A stretch of 60,000 bases of DNA from Strigamia acuminata. Its lineage: Eukaryota > Arthropoda > Chilopoda > Geophilomorpha > Linotaeniidae. The stretch spans positions 5,523,087 to 5,583,086 of the forward strand of contig OX442314.1 of the NCBI GenBank assembly GCA_949358305.1, written 5' to 3'. A model generated the notes under the pieces. That model had not been told where the DNA came from. It worked only from the letters and a program-made list of their open reading frames with translations, and made no database searches. The position numbers were made by a program, and so were the translations under genes. The number at the start of each line of letters is the position of its first letter. Position 1 is the stretch's first letter. This document shows positions 21,210-32,098 of the stretch, in pieces.

Positions 21210-22042
21210 GAAGTCCATTCATTTCGTCGCCATTCATTTCGTCGCCCCCGTACTTTTTTTTAATAAAGGCTGTGTTGAAAATTTTTTTTTCATTTCGTCG
21301 CCCTTATTTCATCAACAAATCATTTCGTCGCCCTTTCATTTCGTCGCCCTATCATTTCGTCGCCATATCATTTCGTCGCCATGTCATTGTTGTGGCATTT
21401 CGCTAACTTGTGGCCAAATTCTGGCAAACTTGAGGCCAAATTCTGGCAAACTTGTGGCCAAATTCTGGCAAACTTGTGGACAAAATGTGGCCAAATTCTG
21501 GCCAACTTGTGGACAAAATGTGGCCAAATTCTGGCCAATTTGTGGCCAAATTCTGGCAAACTTGTGGCAACATTGAGGCCAAATTGTGGCAAAATTGTAG
21601 CCAAATTGTGGACAAGATGTGGCCAAATTCTGGCAAACTTGTGGCCAAATTCTGGCAAACTTGTGGCCAAATTCTGGCAAACTTGTGGCCAAATTCTGGC
21701 CAAATTCTGACCAAATTGTGGCAACATTGAGGCCAAATTGTGACAAAATTGTAGCCAAATTGTGGCAAAATTGTAGCCAAATTGTGGCAATATTGAGGCC
21801 AAATTGTGACAAAATTGTAGCCAAATTGTGGCAAATGTTTCGGTTACTTAGGCGTATCATTTCGTCGCCGTGTCATTTCGTCGCCCTTCTGTTCGGTTTG
21901 GGTTGTTTTGGTTGTTCAACCGTATCATTTCGTCGCCCTTCATTTCGTCGCTCTTTTTACGTTTTGGGTGTCATTTCGTCGCCAAAAACGGCGACGAAAT
22001 GACACGGCGACGAAATGAAGGGCGACGAAATGAAGAAACCCC
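21210..22042. mobile_element. hAT-like MITE with subterminal ATTTCGTCGCC repeats
   Basis: Unit A shows the empty site. The element is flanked by an 8-bp duplication, GTCTAAAT (21202-21209 and 22043-22050). Its ends are imperfect inverted repeats rich in the 11-mer ATTTCGTCGCC, present in several copies on the left in direct orientation and on the right in both orientations. An 8-bp target site with many subterminal repeats fits the hAT superfamily. There is no transposase. The centre is a 22-bp minisatellite. Confidence 0.8.
21405..21838. repeat. 22-bp minisatellite inside the hAT-like MITE
   Basis: About twenty variants of TTGTGGCCAAATTCTGGCAA plus two bases. Because the unit has no stop in any minus-strand frame, long frames (over 140 codons) are open in all three. 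I treat these as by-products of the repeat and not as genes. Confidence 0.9.
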
Positions 22043-23098
22043 GTCTAAATATCATACTGCACTGGTTCACTAATTCCTTACTTGTCAATAATTTGGATGC
22101 CTGCTTTAGATGGTTATGAGATGTGATGTAAGTTTAAAAGGTAATTTCACTAATCACAAAAAGATTTTTTGCACCAACATAGATTAAAACATACCATAAT
22201 GAGTTGTGTGACGTGAAAAACACGCTAAAGCATAAATACCCAACAGAACACTCAACGTATGGTGCTAACTAACTTGTGATAAAACACCCAAAACAATTGA
22301 TCCTGCATCCAAAAACTTGATGGTCACTTTAGGTGGCTTTAATACGAAGTTTACCATTTAATAAACTGACAAGTGAGTGCTTATCTCTTCACTTCACGTA
22401 GAACAAGATTACTGTTACAAATGATTCTTGACGAAATACCAAATTTGTTCTGTTTGGACCAGAAATCGATTATGCAAATCGATTATTCAAGCAGACTTTG
22501 AAGCAATTAAAACTAGGCGCATTCAATAAGTTTGTTTAAATTTTTGTCTCAAACGAATTTTTAGACGAAAAGTGCGGTTTCTGAATGCAATTGTTTAATT
22601 GGTAAATAAACGAATATTTCACTGCAAAACTTGATCTGGGATTCCAGATCAAGTTCCAAGTCATATTCCCGCTGCAAGTCGCATACGGGTATCTCTTTCG
22701 AGATTTTCGTTTCCTCGCCTTTTTTTTTGTTTCCAGTCCTAATAATTACTGAAGTGATTAATATTGTTTTTTAAAAGTTCATGCAAAGGTGTTTAAACAA
22801 CCGTTTATGTGTTTTTGAATGCGCCTACTGTTTACAATGAAAATGGGCAACATATTATTTCACCCCCATTTTGACTAGTTTTTACCCCCAAAAGAGGGTT
22901 TATTTTTCCCCCCATCCAAACTCCCCCAAGTAAACTAAAGGGCCCCCCTAACTGTAATATCCCCTACTATTGTATTTTTCCCCCAACCAATTAACCCTCA
23001 TTTATTTGTAAACGAACCCCCAAGAATTATTTATACAACCCCCTACGTTTCAAACACGTTCCCCATTGTTACGTCTTGGCTACGGTTAGATTTTGTAG

Positions 23099-23106
23099 TA
23101 TATAAG
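23099..23106 (+). promoter_or_regulatory. TATA box of the MULE transposase remnant
   Basis: TATATAAG lies 55 bp upstream of the ATG at 23161, a normal distance for a short 5'UTR. Confidence 0.5.
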
Positions 23107-23160
23107 TCGGTCTGGAAGAATCACATAACCATAAAACACTGTTGCACAGTTGTAGTAACA

Positions 23161-23319
23161 ATGGCACCTACTCGACTTGTAATTAACGATTCCGATACCG
23201 ATTCCGATAGTGGTGAGTACGAGCCGCCAACCAAACGGAAGACTTTTGAGTGGACGAAAATTCGAACCTTTTCTACGGGTGAGGAAGCCAAAGAATACAT
23301 CCGGAATGAGAAAATGTGA
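23161..23319 (+). pseudogene. MULE transposase N-terminal remnant
   Basis: ATG at 23161 opens a 52-residue frame: an acidic leader (NDSDTDSDSG), then EWTKIRTFSTGEEAKEYI, which resembles the start of the zinc-binding N-terminal region of MULE or FLYWCH proteins. It ends at TGA 23317-23319 where the alignment to a normal transposase would continue. Family assignment is from resemblance and from the SWIM domain downstream. Confidence 0.55.
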
Positions 23320-23939
23320 ACTTGTTTTTGGACTACTTTGAAGCCGTATACTTGGAGCAATTCGTTGGCTGGCACACGGGACACTTCAAAGGCGCGCCAT
23401 GCACCAACAACGGCTTGTAGTCGACCAACAACAGCATTAAAACACACGAGACATTTCGGGAGAGACTGGCAATGGACATCTTCATTCATAAGTTGAAAGG
23501 GATGGTGAAATGTTGGTCTTTAAAAAGGCACATGGAATCCGACGGTTACAACTGGAAACGAACAAAACCTAGCGTGATTGTCCGTGTACAAGGTAATGTT
23601 AAGTCTTACTATGTCACCCCTGGTGGACAACCAAACTTAACAGACACCAGTGTAAATGCCTACCTGCGGCAAGAGGAGCGGAAAAGTTGGCGCCGATTCG
23701 ACACATACCTGCACTCAAGAAGTAGTGTGTGGCTGGTTAGTATTACGAATGATGCATGGAGCACGGGAACGTGCACATGCCCCGTGTTTGCAAAAATTTA
23801 TATTTGTAAACACATTGTTGGGATAGCTGTTATTGAGAACTTGCTTGTTGTGCCACCGGAGGCCAAAACCATTCCCCTTGGCCAAAAAAGAAAGCGTGGG
23901 CACCCAGCTAAAGCGAAGAGGGCCTTGTGTACGCAGTGA
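23320..23939 (+). pseudogene. MULE transposase C-terminal remnant with SWIM zinc finger
   Basis: The frame reads GAPCTNNGL, then an in-frame TAG, then STNNSIKTHETFRERLAMD, a pattern typical of the end of MULE transposases. From ATG 23472 a 155-residue frame follows. It holds a SWIM zinc finger, CTCPVFAKIYICKH (CxC...CxH), and a basic C-terminus (KRKRGHPAKAKR). The DDE catalytic core between this piece and the N-terminal piece is deleted. The SWIM part could still be translated as a small DNA-binding protein. Confidence 0.7.
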
Positions 23940-24812
23940 GAAGACAGCGTTATGATATTGGGATTACGTGGGGGGTACTTTAGAAATTATTGGGGGTAAA
24001 ATTGGTTGGGGGGGCAAACACATTACTAGGGGGAAGTAAAGTTTGGGGCGGTTATTTAGTTTACACGGGGGGGTTTGGTTGGGGGAAAATTTTATTCCAC
24101 TTAGGGGCCAAAATTTAGTCAAAATGGGGGTGGTTTAAATCGGACCCATGAAAATGTAAAAAGATAGTAACGACATTCCCAAACCTAATCCTACAATGCT
24201 GCCGATGTCGCTTAACAATTGAGACATTGGATATTTCTGTTTCTCTTCTAAGTTCTCGGTGAAACTATCAGCGAATCAAATATTTACATACGTGAAGAAA
24301 TTAACTGCTAAGTTAGACCCGTACAAAATGGGATGGTAAAATATATGTTCACAAGGTTGTTTACATTTGCACTGTTTTAGATTCGAGGCGTAATTCTTGA
24401 AGTATGTTGTATGAGCTATAGAAATATCTTTTGCGTTGTTACAGTCAGGCAAATTAGAAGTTAACATATACGGTAGTCTGAAAAATAAAAATAACATCTA
24501 ATTAATGAATAAATGAACACGAAATGTGAAAAAAGCAAATATAGTTGTGTGTTTTTGTAAACAAGCATGTTAATACATAGCAATCTGCACGGAGGCGTGA
24601 ATAAAATGAAAAAGTGTCAAGCAGTTACCATACCTGCAGTTAATGCTTTGAAATAAATTGTTTTGCATGCAAGCCTTTTTACACATCAAATAAGCAGTTT
24701 TGTTTTCTTCACATGGATTGCGCTTTGTATTTCTTCGTGCACTCTATTTGATAAAATCAATAAGGTTGGTATAAACTTGATGTACTGTAGTCAACAAAGG
24801 ATTGTTATCATA

Positions 24813-25308
24813 ATAGAGAGTTTGCGGGATACATTTTTCCCTTACAGTTAAAGACTATACGGTGTAAAAATAGTGTAAGGAAAAAATAATAAATTAAGTT
24901 TTTGCGGGCTGCAGTTTCTCCTTATCAGTACACTATTTTAGCCAACTACTGACAGTTAGTAATTTTGGGCCTAAAAATTCAATTTGGGCGTAAATGTACA
25001 AATTTCTGCATAAAATTACAATATTATGCCTATAAAGTATGGTTTTGGGCCTAAAATTCAATTTTGGACCTCACTTATTATTCAATCTACATACCTATGA
25101 CTGTGATGTGTTTGATCGGGACAACAAAATAATCGCCATTTGCAATGGGCGGAGCTAACAATATAATGTTCTCAATTCTGATTGGCTGCGCTATATTTTA
25201 ATTTAGTGTTGAAAACGATACACTACAGATTTTTCTCTTACGATATGGCACAAAAATAGTGTATCGTGGAGCAAAATAAGGGAAAAATGCATCCCGCAAA
25301 CTCTCTAT
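24813..25308. mobile_element. MITE in intron 9 of DEG/ENaC copy 2
   Basis: Terminal inverted repeats of about 30 bp (ATAGAGAGTTTGCGGGATAC on the left, one mismatch on the right) bound 496 bp that copy 1 lacks. No transposase. The flanking target site is not clear to me, because a few extra bases are present on the left. Confidence 0.8.
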
Positions 25309-27686
25309 CGTTTAATTAAATACCTTATATATTCGAAGTATTACATCATTCGACCAACCATATATTAAATCCAATGGTTCCAGAAAGTTAACTTCCTCTT
25401 CCTGGTTATTTAGGAATAACTGTATGAATAATATAGTTCAAAATTAAGTGGCTTTGTGTTTCAGTTTTTTTTAGTTAAAATTGATTTATTCAACTGAATG
25501 AGAGAATTTGCTTCGTCGAAATCATAAGTTATTCACAAACCTTTTTAACAGCCCAAAATGCATCACATTGCTGGTTGACAGATATCCAGCTGACTACATT
25601 GCTTGTCGTTCAACTCAATTCCTGTCAACTGGATTCTAGCCTGATGAATCTGGTACACCTTAGCGATCAAACCTTAACATTTATCACCCTGATGACAAGG
25701 CCAAACAATTGGTAGCCATGTGCTTAAATTATTTTTTGGTCGCTAAGATGGGCGTCGCTAAAACGTACCATCTTAGCTCAAAGTTGCTAAGATTGGCGAC
25801 TTATAGTCACTTAATCCGAGCCTGACAAGATTCAGGTGTTTTACTGTCCATTGATTTTTACCATACCTTCATATGCTGGTAACACACTTCTGCAGGAAAT
25901 AATTCTTGAAATACAAATTCGAGGTGAACCATTTGGTTATTTGTTTTTTCTGAAAAACAGTGGAAAGATCTGCATCAATTTTCAAACGCATCAGCAATTT
26001 TAATTACAGTTAAATACGAATTTGAAAAGGGCATTCAACTGCTTTATACACAATGGCCTTAAAATGAAGGAATGAACTTTACACAATTTTTGTCTAAAAA
26101 ACTGATCGTCCAAGAGCATGATTGGGCTGCAGAGATAATTTGGGGAAATCATTTTCAATTAGTCTGAAAAACCTTTAAAAAATTGCCAATTAATCTCATG
26201 CTGAAATGGTGGCAAAACCAAGCAATATCATCAATGGGCTGGGCAGTTAACTCAATTCACTTTATCAAAACAAATTTGACACCTTGTCCCAAAAATACCA
26301 AAAATTCCCAAATCACCTAACTTTACGGTATGTGTGTCTGTGAAATTACGTGCTGCATTTACATGCTTGTACGTACCTGTATTGATTTGTGTACAATGTC
26401 CATAAGGAAGGGGAATAAGAGTTTTTGAGATGTTCAATATTTTTTTAAATCCACGAAAATACTATAAACATAAAATAATTTAATATAATTTTCTAGTCCC
26501 GAATATATTTGAGAATGTACCTTATCAGATATCTCATCATCAAAATTAAGTGTTTCGTGGACGTTGAATGTGGTCCATATTTTTTGCAATGACAATTCGT
26601 TGTTGAACAATTGCCATGGTGATATATTATTGCAGATTTTGTTAGTTTGTTTCAATAAATTCGATCTGGCTTCATCAATGTCTTTATCTTGATTTTCACC
26701 ACAGACTGTGACAGACGGATATTTGGTAAAGCGTCGTGGAACTATGCTCACTGTTTTTGTTATCGGTTCTTCAATGTAGTAGTTTATACGAATTTGCAAG
26801 CCATACAAAGTGAATCCCGAGCAAATTATAATCAGAATTGTCTTAAGATGAAGTGAAATTACATTTCTTTTAATTGGTTCCTGACTCGAAATTATATTCT
26901 TTGTGCATTTGTCATAAACTCGGCGAATCTTATTAACCGGTTTTTTTTCCCGAATGTTTGCTAGATACCAAGCGATTTCAAGCAACGACGTTAAAGACAG
27001 ACCAAGAAATAGGCCCAGATTGCCTCCTAAATCTGACAGTAAAGCAATAATATCATATGTGTACCGCTCTTCATACACGTTGATTTTATCGTTAGTTATT
27101 GCTAACGATATGGATACAGTGTTTTTATCTTCTGCTGGGTCTGCATCAGTGGATGGTGTAAACATTAAATATTCACATGGACGTCGACATTGACAATCAG
27201 CAATAGGGTCGGTAGTTTCAATTAGACGATTTGCAACACCATATAGTTCATGGGTGGTATTTGAACATTTGCAAAGTGGTAGATTTATCTTTGTAAAGGG
27301 AAATCTAGCAACGAAGAAATTTGATTAATATTTTGATTGTAGTTACTGCACATATATATTGCATTCTTACCTGCATGTCAGATGTTTTTTAAATTTTTTC
27401 ATTAAGCATCCACGATAGCATTCTCTGTATTCGTTTTTGCTGGAGCATGAACTCGTGGATGAATTGTGAAATATGAACTAAAATTTAAAGGTTTATCGAT
27501 ATTGTGTGATAATTTTAATTTAAGACTAAAAAATTTACTTTCTTAAAACTCAAATTTAGTTTTAATATTTTACCAAGCTTTGGTATTGTTACATCAATGT
27601 TCCTGCCGAAATCGGAGAATGACATGAAAAGCTAAGTAAAAATAAAATAAAAATTAATAACAAAATTTTTATTTCGTGATTCATTA

Positions 27687-28032
27687 TACTCTGGTTCGAC
27701 TCAAGAGTATGCCCTTCTAAGAGCCGCATCACTGGTGTAGTGATCCATAAATGTAGACCCAAACACCAGAAATGGATTCCAACGTGCAGCCATTTTTAAT
27801 CGATAGACTGTAGGTTACTTGATTACAAGTTGTAGACTGGTGCAAGTTGGTCAGAGAAAAGAAAAAGGTAATTACATTGATCGAAATTCACATCCGATTC
27901 GTCTAAAACATAATCTAAAATCCCACGATTGCTTAATTCCAGGGCACTACTTTTTCTAGTGGTAGTAATACAGACTGGGGTTAGGAGTGATGCGGCTCTT
28001 AGAAGGGCATACTCTTGAGTCGAACCAGAGTA
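27687..28032. mobile_element. MITE with perfect 47-bp inverted repeats, intron 3 of copy 2
   Basis: The terminal inverted repeats begin TACTCTGGTTCGACTCAAGA and match for 47 bases without mismatch (27687-27733 and 27986-28032). TA on both sides and the empty site in copy 1 fit a Tc1/mariner-type MITE of 346 bp. Perfect ends suggest a recent insertion. Confidence 0.9.
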
Positions 28033-29365
28033 TAGTAATAATTTAGTATGCTTACTAGGTACGGAGCTAGTGGGCACACGTCAGCATACGTGTTTTCAAT
28101 ATTTACGGTCAATAATTTCCGAACAAATGATTTGCTAGAAGCTTTAGCTATACCAATAAATGATATAGGTTATCAAGCAAGTTAGAAGACATATGTTTTT
28201 TGTTTATAGTTACAAAATTGGAATGTTGAGCAGGTCCCATACGAGGTGTCAGTTTCCGTGAGAACAACTGATTTGTTTGAAAATCCCTAAACAAATCAGG
28301 TCTTTTAATTTTTAAAAAAAACTTTCATTTTTTTTACCTTTATTTTGATGCCAACTATCTCTTCAGTCAAATTGGTCGCTTTCCAAAGTTCATCCATATT
28401 ACAAGTTGGTATTTTTATCAGACTTTTCACCATATTTACACATTCATAGTTGGGTGAAAACAGATTATCCACAAGATTCGGATAAGTTTTATTCCAAAGC
28501 CTGGACATTTCTTTTGTGTTGCCACTGCAGATCATCAAGCGTGGTAACACAATCTCTTCCGATTTGGTCGTTACATCAACAGTTGTAGGATAACTTAAGT
28601 AATACATTACTCTGTTGTATGTTTGGTAAGTGAGCATGCATGTGCAAAACACGAGCAAAAATAGCCAAAATGCATGACGCCTGCTGAAATGTTTTCTACT
28701 GTTTACGAAATCGTCCAGACCAATTAAACTGCATTTTGGTTTATTGGCATCATCTTTTACCATGCGTTGAATTGCAGGACGTAGTTTTGCTAATCTCCGC
28801 ACATTTCTTCTCATTAAGTAATTTGCCTGCATTATATTTCAGTAAATGGGACCAGAGCAGACTTCAATGTTTCTGTCATCAGTGGTACTTGCCACTTTAG
28901 GCTTGGACAAATTATTTTTTAAACCTAACTGGTCTTTACAACTTGAGAGCTTGTTTGTTTGGTGTTGTATCCTTGAAAAAACAAGGCAACTACGCTCTTT
29001 ATTTGTCGTTAAATTCAGAATTGATCCGTGTTTTTATTACCTAGAAACACCGCATGTAAAACCCATAAAATTATACAAGCAGCAAAAATATTGACACAAT
29101 TTTCATTGATTTAGAAATTAGAAGTTAAGTGTTTGACCGTTGTAAAAACGTACAGTACGCAATTCACCATCAGATGGCTCTGTTTGATTAGACGCGGCTA
29201 AGTTTAAACGAGTTAAAGGAATTATAAATTAATTCTAAGTATATATAAATAAATATGTTTATTTTTGTAAGAATGCCGAATCACTATATGACATTGGGTC
29301 AGTAACAGCTCACAACTGCTCTCTGTTCTGCCCTTTTATTGCTTTGCTGCTTAATGATATACAGG

Positions 29366-30082
29366 TCGTCCTTGGGCTGAATAATCAATCGAGATTATTC
29401 TAGCCACGAATCATATCCACCGATAGGATCCGAAACCACCGATTATTAAAGGAGTTGTGACATAAAAATTTTTTTTTGTAATAATTGTAAAAAATGATTA
29501 AGTATTGTTAAACAAAATGTTTCTCAATTTTTTATAATTTTAAGTGTTATTTTTTTACTATAAACTAGAATTAAAAATGCTAAGCCCCGCCCCCTCTGAA
29601 AAACTCCAAGAAACCGGAAATGACGTCATAGGCAGAACAGATTTCAATAGCTGCATACAGAAAAAACCAAAAAATTCAATATTGCGTCTAAAAAATAAAA
29701 AAGAATCGTATAATTTTTTGTGTGATTGATGAAGCTTCTGTAATCTTCAGAAAGTTTTATACTCTATAATAGATTGATTTTTAATTTTTTAAATAGATTT
29801 TTTAAAAAAAAATTTGACATTTTTTTTCAATTTGTTGGTTTTATTTACTCCGTATTTAATTTTCTTCAAATCAATCACAAAATGTACTTCCAAGTTTTAG
29901 CATTAGGTTTTGTGTGCATTTTTTCAACAATTGTGTGTTTTTATTTCTGTGTGACGTCTTACAGATGTCATTCCAAACACTGTCATTGGTGGACACACCT
30001 TAAATGACGTCATCGGCAGAATTTTATTGTTTCCCTGATTTTGAAGCAAGGCAGTAAAGCGCAAAGGGCAATCCCTTAAATT
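29366..30082. other. AT-rich sequence between unit B and element B
   Basis: No gene recognised. Two direct copies of TGACGTCATMGGCAGAA occur near 29622 and 30004, each with a CRE palindrome; otherwise nothing. Confidence 0.4.
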
Positions 30083-31046
30083 TGTGGTGATCTCAATGTA
30101 TTTCACCAACTTAGAAGATAAAATTAATTGTCTTCTAATTAATTTGACTGTGGCACACGCCAAGTCAGATCATGTGACCGAGGGGAGAAATCCTCTCTAG
30201 GCACATATCACCCCAGGTTGTCCGGGGTGAAGACGGTTATTAGCCGTTATGGTGCAATATGGTGTAATAACCACTAGTTGCACCCATTTGAGCTAAGTGC
30301 GCAGGTTTTCTGCGCAATATTGAAGCGTGCTGGGCTCGCGCCTTGGCTCAAATCGGGACTCTTGACAAAAATACACACACCACAACATCACTGCTTGTTC
30401 GCTCCTGAAAAGTATTGATAGTGGACCATGTATTCCAAGTTTCACCAGCTTGCTTTGTAAAACATACAAAGCCAGCTATCCTGCTTGAATTAGCCGCAGC
30501 TAATTCCAGCAATCGTAACGAGAAGTAGAAGTTTCCCGACGATCGTGAACCATCGCCGTCGCTGTCGCGCGAACGTCAGCCACCGCCATCGAACGAGAGC
30601 CGGACGCCTGCCCCGTGAACCACCGCCGCCGAGCCGTCGTACGAGGACAGAAGAAACCCACGAGAACCATCGTCTCCGACCATCGTTCGTGAGTTTGCAA
30701 AACGAAGACATTTGCCTTCGCTCAACAACATTGTGTTGTTTAAGCGCCATTTCTGACGCTTTGTAGCTTGCAACAGTCGTTGCAAGCCCTTCCATTGTTC
30801 CCGCTCATTTTACTTCGCGACTTGTCGCATTCTGTGATATTTCCATCATTATTAATATATATTGTATTTAAAATCGAATAAATATATTGTGTCATTTTTA
30901 TACTATAAACTGTCTTTTTATTCCTTTTCCTTAAACTTAACCCCTAGATAATTTAAGGCCGCCGATTGTAAGTCTTGAAAAGCATTCACCTGCGGTTTCA
31001 GGCTTATTAATTAGTAATAAGTCTGATATTAACCCGGATCGCAGCA
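30083..31046 (+). repeat. 5' LTR of element B (964 bp)
   Basis: Starts TGTGGTGATCTC, ends GATCGCAGCA, and recurs at 52573. A polyadenylation signal AATAAA is near 30877. Part of it (30540-30690) is a GC-rich run of CATCGCCGTC-like repeats that creates open frames on both strands. Confidence 0.9.
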
Positions 31047-31048
31047 CG

Positions 31049-31066
31049 TGGGGGCCCGTCCGGGAT
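31049..31066 (+). other. Primer binding site of element B, tRNA-Pro
   Basis: TGGGGGCCCGTCCGGGAT lies two bases after the LTR. It is the reverse complement of a eukaryotic tRNA-Pro 3' end with one base different from the commonest form, which may be exact for this species. Confidence 0.75.
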
Positions 31067-32098
31067 AGACATTGTATAAATTTTGACAGTTAAAATTTAC
31101 CCGCCATTTTTATCTTGCTTATCTTTCTTCTCTATCCTTTCTTTGTCTTCATTGAAAAATGGCGACTCCAGGCGAAAAGAGACCGAGAGGAAGGCCGGCG
31201 AAGAGACGAGTGGCGATCGATCTACCAGCCGTGGATCAAGAAGTGACTGAGTCACAAGAACTGTTTGAAGCCATGGATCAAACAGCTAACTGTAACTCGG
31301 CACAGTTAATCGTGAATGAATTCACGCAAGCGTTGGAGCGACAACAGCCATCCCCGCCCAGCGGCCAGTTGGACTTAAATAATCCAACTGGAAGTGGCCG
31401 TTCCAAGTCGCAAAACGATGATTTGAATTTACGAATTCAATCATCAAGTGCAGAGCACTCGCTGAATTCGTCACCAGTTCAAGGTGCAGCACATCAAGAT
31501 TCTGAGAATTCCAACATGGAAGTTTCTCATTCTCCCGTGCGTGTCACCATGATGGACGCACTCCGTGAGCAAGCTAGGCTCGAGAGAGTAAAAGTCACTA
31601 GCGAAATGACTGTGGAACAAATCCACAAAGCTATGGTTCGCAAACAAAGTCGAAAAGACGTTGAAATCGTCAGAACAAGCTTGCAAGCAGAGTTCGAGCG
31701 AATGCATGCAGAAATGCATCAGCAAAATGCCGAACTAAAACAACAAAGTGCGAATGATCATGTTAAGTTGTTAAATTTAGAGCAGGAAAAAGCTTCCTGG
31801 CTAATTACTAACGAAGAGCAGCAACAAAGGCTCGAGCAACTAAATCAAGCCCAAAAAGATTTAGAAATTGCTAATGATAATTTGAGATTGGCCAACGCAA
31901 ATTTGCGAGAAGCCACCACAAATTTAATGACTGCCGAACTAACCGCCCCAGTTCGAGCGAGGGAAGCAATCCCCTCTTCTTCTCGAAATTACGAGAATTA
32001 TGCTGCAGAACAAGCAGCAAGAGCTAAGCGATTAGCACAACGAGAAAATGAAGTATTTCTCGCTCGACAGCAGTCTGTAATTGATGCTGGTCAAGCCG

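Larger units (their letters stand above)
22846..24147 (+). mobile_element. Non-autonomous MULE (Mutator-like) element in DEG/ENaC copy 2
   Basis: A 9-bp duplication, ATGAAAATG (22837-22845 and 24148-24156), flanks 1302 bp, the target length typical of Mutator. The ends share CACCCCCATTTTGACT in inverted orientation and are strongly C-rich on one strand. Inside are two pieces of a MULE transposase, with the catalytic middle missing. It splits the last exon of DEG/ENaC copy 2. Confidence 0.88.
22785..28832 (-). pseudogene. Two-domain DEG/ENaC channel, copy 2, disrupted
   Basis: The exons match copy 1 one for one in length and phase: 28338-28832, 28214-28286, 28056-28147, 27539-27631, 27371-27477, 26521-27304, 26377-26461, 25867-25949, 25324-25419, 24634-24743, then the last exon from 24477. 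In the last exon an Arg codon (CGA in copy 1) is TGA at 24276-24278, giving a 739-residue product without the TM2 of domain 2. Further on the exon is split by the MULE at 22846-24147; the C-terminal codons resume at 22785-22845. Domain 1 and the TM1 and most of the ectodomain of domain 2 are intact. Either a pseudogene, or a gene for a product with only three TM segments. Confidence 0.85.
20688..29365. repeat. Segmental duplication unit B
   Basis: Direct tandem partner of 12405-20230. Insertions private to this copy are an 833-bp ATTTCGTCGCC element (21210-22042), a MULE derivative (22846-24147) and two MITEs (24813-25308, 27687-28032). The uninterrupted partner in unit A defines each insertion point to the base or nearly so. 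Confidence 0.85.

Noticed and set aside
21368-21860. Long minus-strand frames of up to 158 codons
   Set aside because: They are produced by a stop-free 22-bp minisatellite that is open in all three frames.
21210-22042. Possible CRISPR-like array
   Set aside because: The repeats are contiguous or degenerate with no unique spacers, the DNA is animal, and an 8-bp target duplication flanks the block.
27687-27701. B-box-like GGTTCGACTC, a possible tRNA gene
   Set aside because: It is part of a 47-bp perfect terminal inverted repeat, and no cloverleaf arms can be built around it.
29544-30007. Frames of 61 and 77 codons
   Set aside because: AT-rich, short, no recognisable motif and no support from a second copy.
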